Positions 7,445 through 10,579 of a stretch of DNA of 10,579 nucleotides are shown piece by piece. Below the pieces are notes generated by a model. That model ran no database searches. It was not told the DNA's origin and saw nothing but the letters and a program-made list of their open reading frames with translations. Source of the DNA: JAKVAV01 sp964651785 (lineage in GTDB: Bacteria; Bacteroidota; Bacteroidia; Flavobacteriales_D; Cryomorphaceae); NCBI GenBank assembly GCA_964651785.1, contig CAZYWJ010000085.1, positions 1 through 10,579 on the forward strand, given 5' to 3'. Within the stretch, counting starts at the first letter, position 1. Each line of letters starts with the position of its first letter. Both the position numbers and the translations under genes were made by a program.

Positions 7445-9073
7445 ATGGGTCACAGGACCAAATACATCTTTGTAACTGGCGGGGTTACATCATCTTTAGG
7501 AAAAGGAATTATTTCGGCTTCATTGGCCAAGTTGCTTCAAGGAAGAGGCTACACGGTTACCATTCAGAAGCTTGATCCTTACATCAACATTGATCCGGGA
7601 ACGCTCAACCCTTATGAACACGGCGAGTGTTTCGTAACGGAAGACGGCGCCGAAACGGATTTGGATTTAGGGCATTACGAGCGCTTCCTGAATATTAATA
7701 CATCCCAAGCCAACAACATCACTACGGGCCGTATTTATCAGAATGTGATAAACCGCGAGCGGAAGGGTGACTTTTTGGGAAAGACGGTACAAGTCATTCC
7801 ACATATTACGGATGAGATCAAACGCAGCATCCAAATTTTAGGAAACGAAAACGACTACGATTTCGTGATTACTGAAATCGGTGGAACAGTGGGCGACATC
7901 GAGTCACTTCCCTACGTGGAAGCCGTAAGACAGCTCAAGTGGGAAATGGGAAATGATTGTGTGGTTGTACACTTAACATTAGTTCCCTATTTGGCGGCAG
8001 CCGGCGAACTCAAAACCAAACCAACCCAACACAGCGTTAAGGCCTTGCTGGAATTGGGAGTACAACCCGACATCCTCGTGTGCCGAACCGAGCATGAACT
8101 GGCTGATGACTTGCGCCAAAAAATAGCTCAATTCTGTAACGTAGCCCCAAATGCCGTGATAGAATCCATTGATGCGGCCACCATTTATGATGTACCTCTT
8201 TTGATGGAAGAGGAGGAGCTGGATTGTGTGGTTTTGGAAAAACTGGGACTGGAAAGAGACCCAAACGGAGCCGATCTTACTCAATGGAGACATTTTTTAG
8301 ACCAACATAAAAATCCGAAAACCAAGGTAAGAATAGGCTTGGTAGGAAAATACATTGAATTAAAGGACGCATATAAGTCCATCGTTGAATCATTCATTCA
8401 CGCCGGGGCTGAAAACGGAGCAAGTGTGGAGCTGGTATGGCTACATAGTGAAGGCATCAATAAGAATAATGTCGCCAAGAAATTAAAAGGTCTTCAGGGA
8501 CTATTGGTCGCTCCGGGTTTTGGAGAACGTGGTATTGATGGAAAGATTGAGGCCATTCAATATGCGCGTGAAAACAATTTGCCCTTTTTGGGAATTTGCT
8601 TGGGAATGCAATGTGCCGTCATCGAATTTGCTAAAAACGTACTGGGCTTGAAAGATGCTCACACTACCGAAATCGATGAGAATACCACCGCTCCGGTCAT
8701 CGACTTGATGGAAAGCCAGAAAAACCTGGAATCTAAAGGAGGGACGATGCGTTTGGGCGCGTATACCTGCAAACTCAAACCGGGCACTATGGCTCATCGC
8801 GTTTACGAAACGGAAACCATCACTGAACGCCACAGACACCGATACGAATTCAACAATAAGTATCTAAAGGATTTTGAAGAACAAGGCATGATCGCTTCGG
8901 GAATAAATCCTGATACCAATCTTGTGGAAATCGTAGAAATTCCTGATCACCCTTGGTTCGTCGGCGTTCAATTCCACCCGGAATACAAGAGTACGGTAGC
9001 CTCTCCTCACGCCCTTTTCGTAGGCTTTGTAAAGGCAGCGGTTGAATCGCTTAAAGTTTTGGAAAACGCTTAA
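7445..9073 (+). CDS. pyrG: CTP synthase (glutamine-hydrolysing)
   Basis: The 542-residue enzyme converts UTP to CTP using ATP and ammonia released from glutamine, the last step of cytoplasmic pyrimidine nucleotide synthesis. The N-terminal synthetase domain (about 1-270) shows the P-loop TGGVTSSLGKG (11-21, Lys20), KLDPYINIDPGT (42-53), the magnesium site Asp74 in ETDLDLGHYERF, and Glu144 in ITEIGGTVGD. The C-terminal class I glutamine amidotransferase domain (about 295-540) has the nucleophile Cys385 in LGICLGMQC and the His511/Glu513 pair in VQFHPEYKS, so the whole catalytic triad is present. Length is normal for the family, and the start MGHRTKYIFVTGG aligns with the E. coli N-terminus with two extra residues. 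It precedes yidC by 69 bases, a neighbour pair I recall as frequent in flavobacteria, but each has its own candidate promoter. I see no GGGC-type initiation or long leader like the CTP-sensing attenuator of Gram-positive pyrG. Confidence 0.98.
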   Translation: MGHRTKYIFVTGGVTSSLGKGIISASLAKLLQGRGYTVTIQKLDPYINIDPGTLNPYEHGECFVTEDGAETDLDLGHYERFLNINTSQANNITTGRIYQNVINRERKGDFLGKTVQVIPHITDEIKRSIQILGNENDYDFVITEIGGTVGDIESLPYVEAVRQLKWEMGNDCVVVHLTLVPYLAAAGELKTKPTQHSVKALLELGVQPDILVCRTEHELADDLRQKIAQFCNVAPNAVIESIDAATIYDVPLLMEEEELDCVVLEKLGLERDPNGADLTQWRHFLDQHKNPKTKVRIGLVGKYIELKDAYKSIVESFIHAGAENGASVELVWLHSEGINKNNVAKKLKGLQGLLVAPGFGERGIDGKIEAIQYARENNLPFLGICLGMQCAVIEFAKNVLGLKDAHTTEIDENTTAPVIDLMESQKNLESKGGTMRLGAYTCKLKPGTMAHRVYETETITERHRHRYEFNNKYLKDFEEQGMIASGINPDTNLVEIVEIPDHPWFVGVQFHPEYKSTVASPHALFVGFVKAAVESLKVLENA

Positions 9074-9092
9074 CCACCCGTTCCTTCATTCT

Positions 9093-9123
9093 CTTGCCAC
9101 CTCCGTTTAAGGGGTTATCTTTG
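9093..9123 (+). promoter_or_regulatory. Candidate Bacteroidota promoter for yidC
   Basis: CTTG (9093-9096) is followed after 19 bases by TATCTTTG (9116-9123), a full -7 match followed by TCGCC, the best spaced promoter in the window. The box ends 19 bases before the yidC ATG at 9143. It lies wholly in the 69-base gap after pyrG, so yidC can be transcribed independently of pyrG. Confidence 0.65.
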
Positions 9124-9142
9124 TCGCCTTAAATAATTTTGA

Positions 9143-10579
9143 ATGGATAAGAATTCCGTTATCGGATTGGTATTGATCGCTATACTCTTAGTGGGTTATT
9201 CTATTTTCACACAACCTACCGAAGAGGAATTGGCGGCAGATAGAAGAGCAGCCGACAGCCTGGCCGCTCTCCAAGCCGAAGAAAACGCAATTAATCAGGC
9301 AGAAGCCTCCGAACAAGAAGCTTTCGCTCAAACCAATGACACACTCCCCACCGATTCTGCCGCCGAAGCACAAGTAGATGCAGAACTCCGATCGCGTTAT
9401 GGCGTTCTGGCCGGAGCAGCTTCAGGAGAAGAAGAAAAAATAATTGTTAAGACTGATTTGCTCGAAATCACTTTTAGCAATAAAGGCGGTATTCCCGTAA
9501 AGGCAAACCTACTCAACTATACCGCGTACGACTCTACACCTCTGATCCTCTTTAATGAGGAATATTCCAAAATGGGTTATGAGTTCACCTACCCTTCTTT
9601 GGGAAATTTGAACACTTCTGATTTCTTTTTCACATCGAGCGGTGGTAGCAAAACCATTTCGGGTGAAGATTCTGAGCAAATCACTTTCACCTTGGAAATG
9701 GAAGGTGGCCGTCGAATTCAAAACACCTATACCATTCCGGGTAATGCTTACGACATCGGGATGGAAACCAGATTTGTGGATGTTGATGGTGTGGTAACAT
9801 CCCCGAAATTGGTTTGGGAAATGAGCGCCTTTCACAATGAAAAAGGTATCGACATCGAACGAAACAATTCAACCATCTTTTACAAAGCCGAGGGCGAAGG
9901 GCGCGACTACCTTTCAGAAACGGGTGATGATGATGAATTGATCGATGACGAACAGCTTCAATGGGTAGCATTTAAACAACATTTCTTTTCGGCAATATTG
10001 ATTGCCAATGGCACTTTTAATAAAGATGTCATTTTAAAATCCAATCCTTATCAAGCAGAAGAAGACGGCGGAACGAATGAGTTAACGCAATTTTACCGCG
10101 CTGAATTTCCTGTAGACCCTTCGGCAAATTCTACCGTATTCTCCGCACAGTATTACATGGGCCCCAATGACTACAAGATCTTGAAAGATTACGGCTTGGA
10201 GCTCGATAAGGTCATCAACCTCGGTTGGGGAATTTTCGGCTGGGTGAATAAGTGGGTGGTCATTCCGATTTTCGATTGGCTCGAAACCACGGGGCTTTCC
10301 TATGGAATCATCATTTTGATATTGACGATTGCCATCAAATTGGTTCTGTCGCCATTGACGTTTAAAAACTACATGAGCAGCGCCAAGATGCGCGTGATTA
10401 AACCCGAAGTAGATGAGATAAACGAGAAGTACAAGGATGCCGACCCGATGAAAAAGCAGCAAGCCACTATGGAGCTGTACAGAAAAACGGGCGTAAATCC
10501 GTTCTCGGGTTGTATACCGATGCTCATTCAGCTACCCATCCTCTACGCCATGTTTCGCTTTTTCCCGTCCAGCATTCAG
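9143..10579 (+). CDS. yidC: Membrane protein insertase YidC, C-terminus cut by the window edge
   Basis: I translated 479 codons by hand from ATG 9143; the frame is open to the last base, so perhaps a quarter to a fifth of the protein is missing (family members here are usually about 600 residues). YidC inserts and folds inner-membrane proteins, alone or with SecYEG. The first transmembrane helix is at about 5-22 (SVIGLVLIAILLVGYSIF), followed by an Ala/Glu/Gln-rich charged linker (25-97) and the large beta-rich periplasmic domain (about 98-340). The conserved core begins at about 350: GWGIFGWVNKWVVIPIFDWL, then transmembrane helix 2 (386-404, YGIIILILTIAIKLVLSPL), a cytoplasmic charged hairpin (AKMRVIKPEVDEINEKY, then KKQQATMELYRKTGVNPFSGC) and the start of helix 3 (IPMLIQLPILYAMFRFFP). 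The positive residue of the substrate groove, Arg366 in E. coli, aligns with Lys399 here, so the charge is kept. An acidic cluster (DDDELIDDE, 262-270) sits in the periplasmic domain. Confidence 0.96.
   Translation, partial: MDKNSVIGLVLIAILLVGYSIFTQPTEEELAADRRAADSLAALQAEENAINQAEASEQEAFAQTNDTLPTDSAAEAQVDAELRSRYGVLAGAASGEEEKIIVKTDLLEITFSNKGGIPVKANLLNYTAYDSTPLILFNEEYSKMGYEFTYPSLGNLNTSDFFFTSSGGSKTISGEDSEQITFTLEMEGGRRIQNTYTIPGNAYDIGMETRFVDVDGVVTSPKLVWEMSAFHNEKGIDIERNNSTIFYKAEGEGRDYLSETGDDDELIDDEQLQWVAFKQHFFSAILIANGTFNKDVILKSNPYQAEEDGGTNELTQFYRAEFPVDPSANSTVFSAQYYMGPNDYKILKDYGLELDKVINLGWGIFGWVNKWVVIPIFDWLETTGLSYGIIILILTIAIKLVLSPLTFKNYMSSAKMRVIKPEVDEINEKYKDADPMKKQQATMELYRKTGVNPFSGCIPMLIQLPILYAMFRFFPSSIQ

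Noticed and set aside
8501..8839. Minus-strand open frame of 112 codons inside pyrG
   Set aside because: It lies opposite the conserved amidotransferase domain and has no recognisable domain or promoter; a shadow frame.
9070..9116. Inverted TTAACC / GGGGTTA near the pyrG end as a terminator
   Set aside because: Arms are short and more than 30 bases apart, with no T-run; the stretch is better explained by the yidC promoter.
10082..10462. Minus-strand open frame of 126 codons inside yidC
   Set aside because: It is antisense to the conserved YidC core, and its composition reflects the reverse of transmembrane codons.

Overview
The window looks like chromosome from a member of the Bacteroidota, most likely a flavobacterium-like marine or free-living lineage. 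Four independent signs agree: a secreted protease ending in a type IX secretion (T9SS) sorting domain, a SusC-like TonB-dependent receptor with an N-terminal carboxypeptidase-regulatory-like domain, a DUF5606 protein (a Bacteroidota family), and four intergenic matches to the Bacteroidota promoter form TTG-N18-20-TAnnTTTG. Gene density is high; no gap exceeds about 140 bases, and I see no tRNA, rRNA, CRISPR array, insertion sequence or phage gene.

Left arm (1-3037, all minus strand, listed in order of transcription): a small stand-alone HsdR_N-type PD-(D/E)xK nuclease-like protein, a 728-residue S8 subtilase with a T9SS sorting domain, and a DUF5606 protein that runs off the left edge. The nuclease-like gene and the protease are 17 bases apart and may share a transcript; the DUF5606 gene has its own good promoter overlapping the end of the protease gene.

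Middle (3052-4824, plus strand): amn (AMP nucleosidase) and holA (DNA polymerase III delta subunit) abut exactly (TAG directly followed by ATG), so they are probably co-transcribed and translationally coupled. They diverge from the nuclease-like gene across only 14 bases.

Right arm (4935-10579, plus strand): an orphan TonB-dependent receptor (no SusD partner), then pyrG (CTP synthase), then yidC (membrane protein insertase), cut by the right edge. Each has its own candidate promoter, and those of pyrG and yidC share an identical 9-base word over the -33 element.

Overall this is mostly housekeeping sequence (nucleotide metabolism, clamp loading, membrane protein insertion) with two envelope/secretion genes of unknown substrate interleaved. 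I found no convincing new multi-gene system. The best leads are the stand-alone nuclease-like protein facing amn-holA with a possible leaderless start, and the large insert inside the protease catalytic domain.
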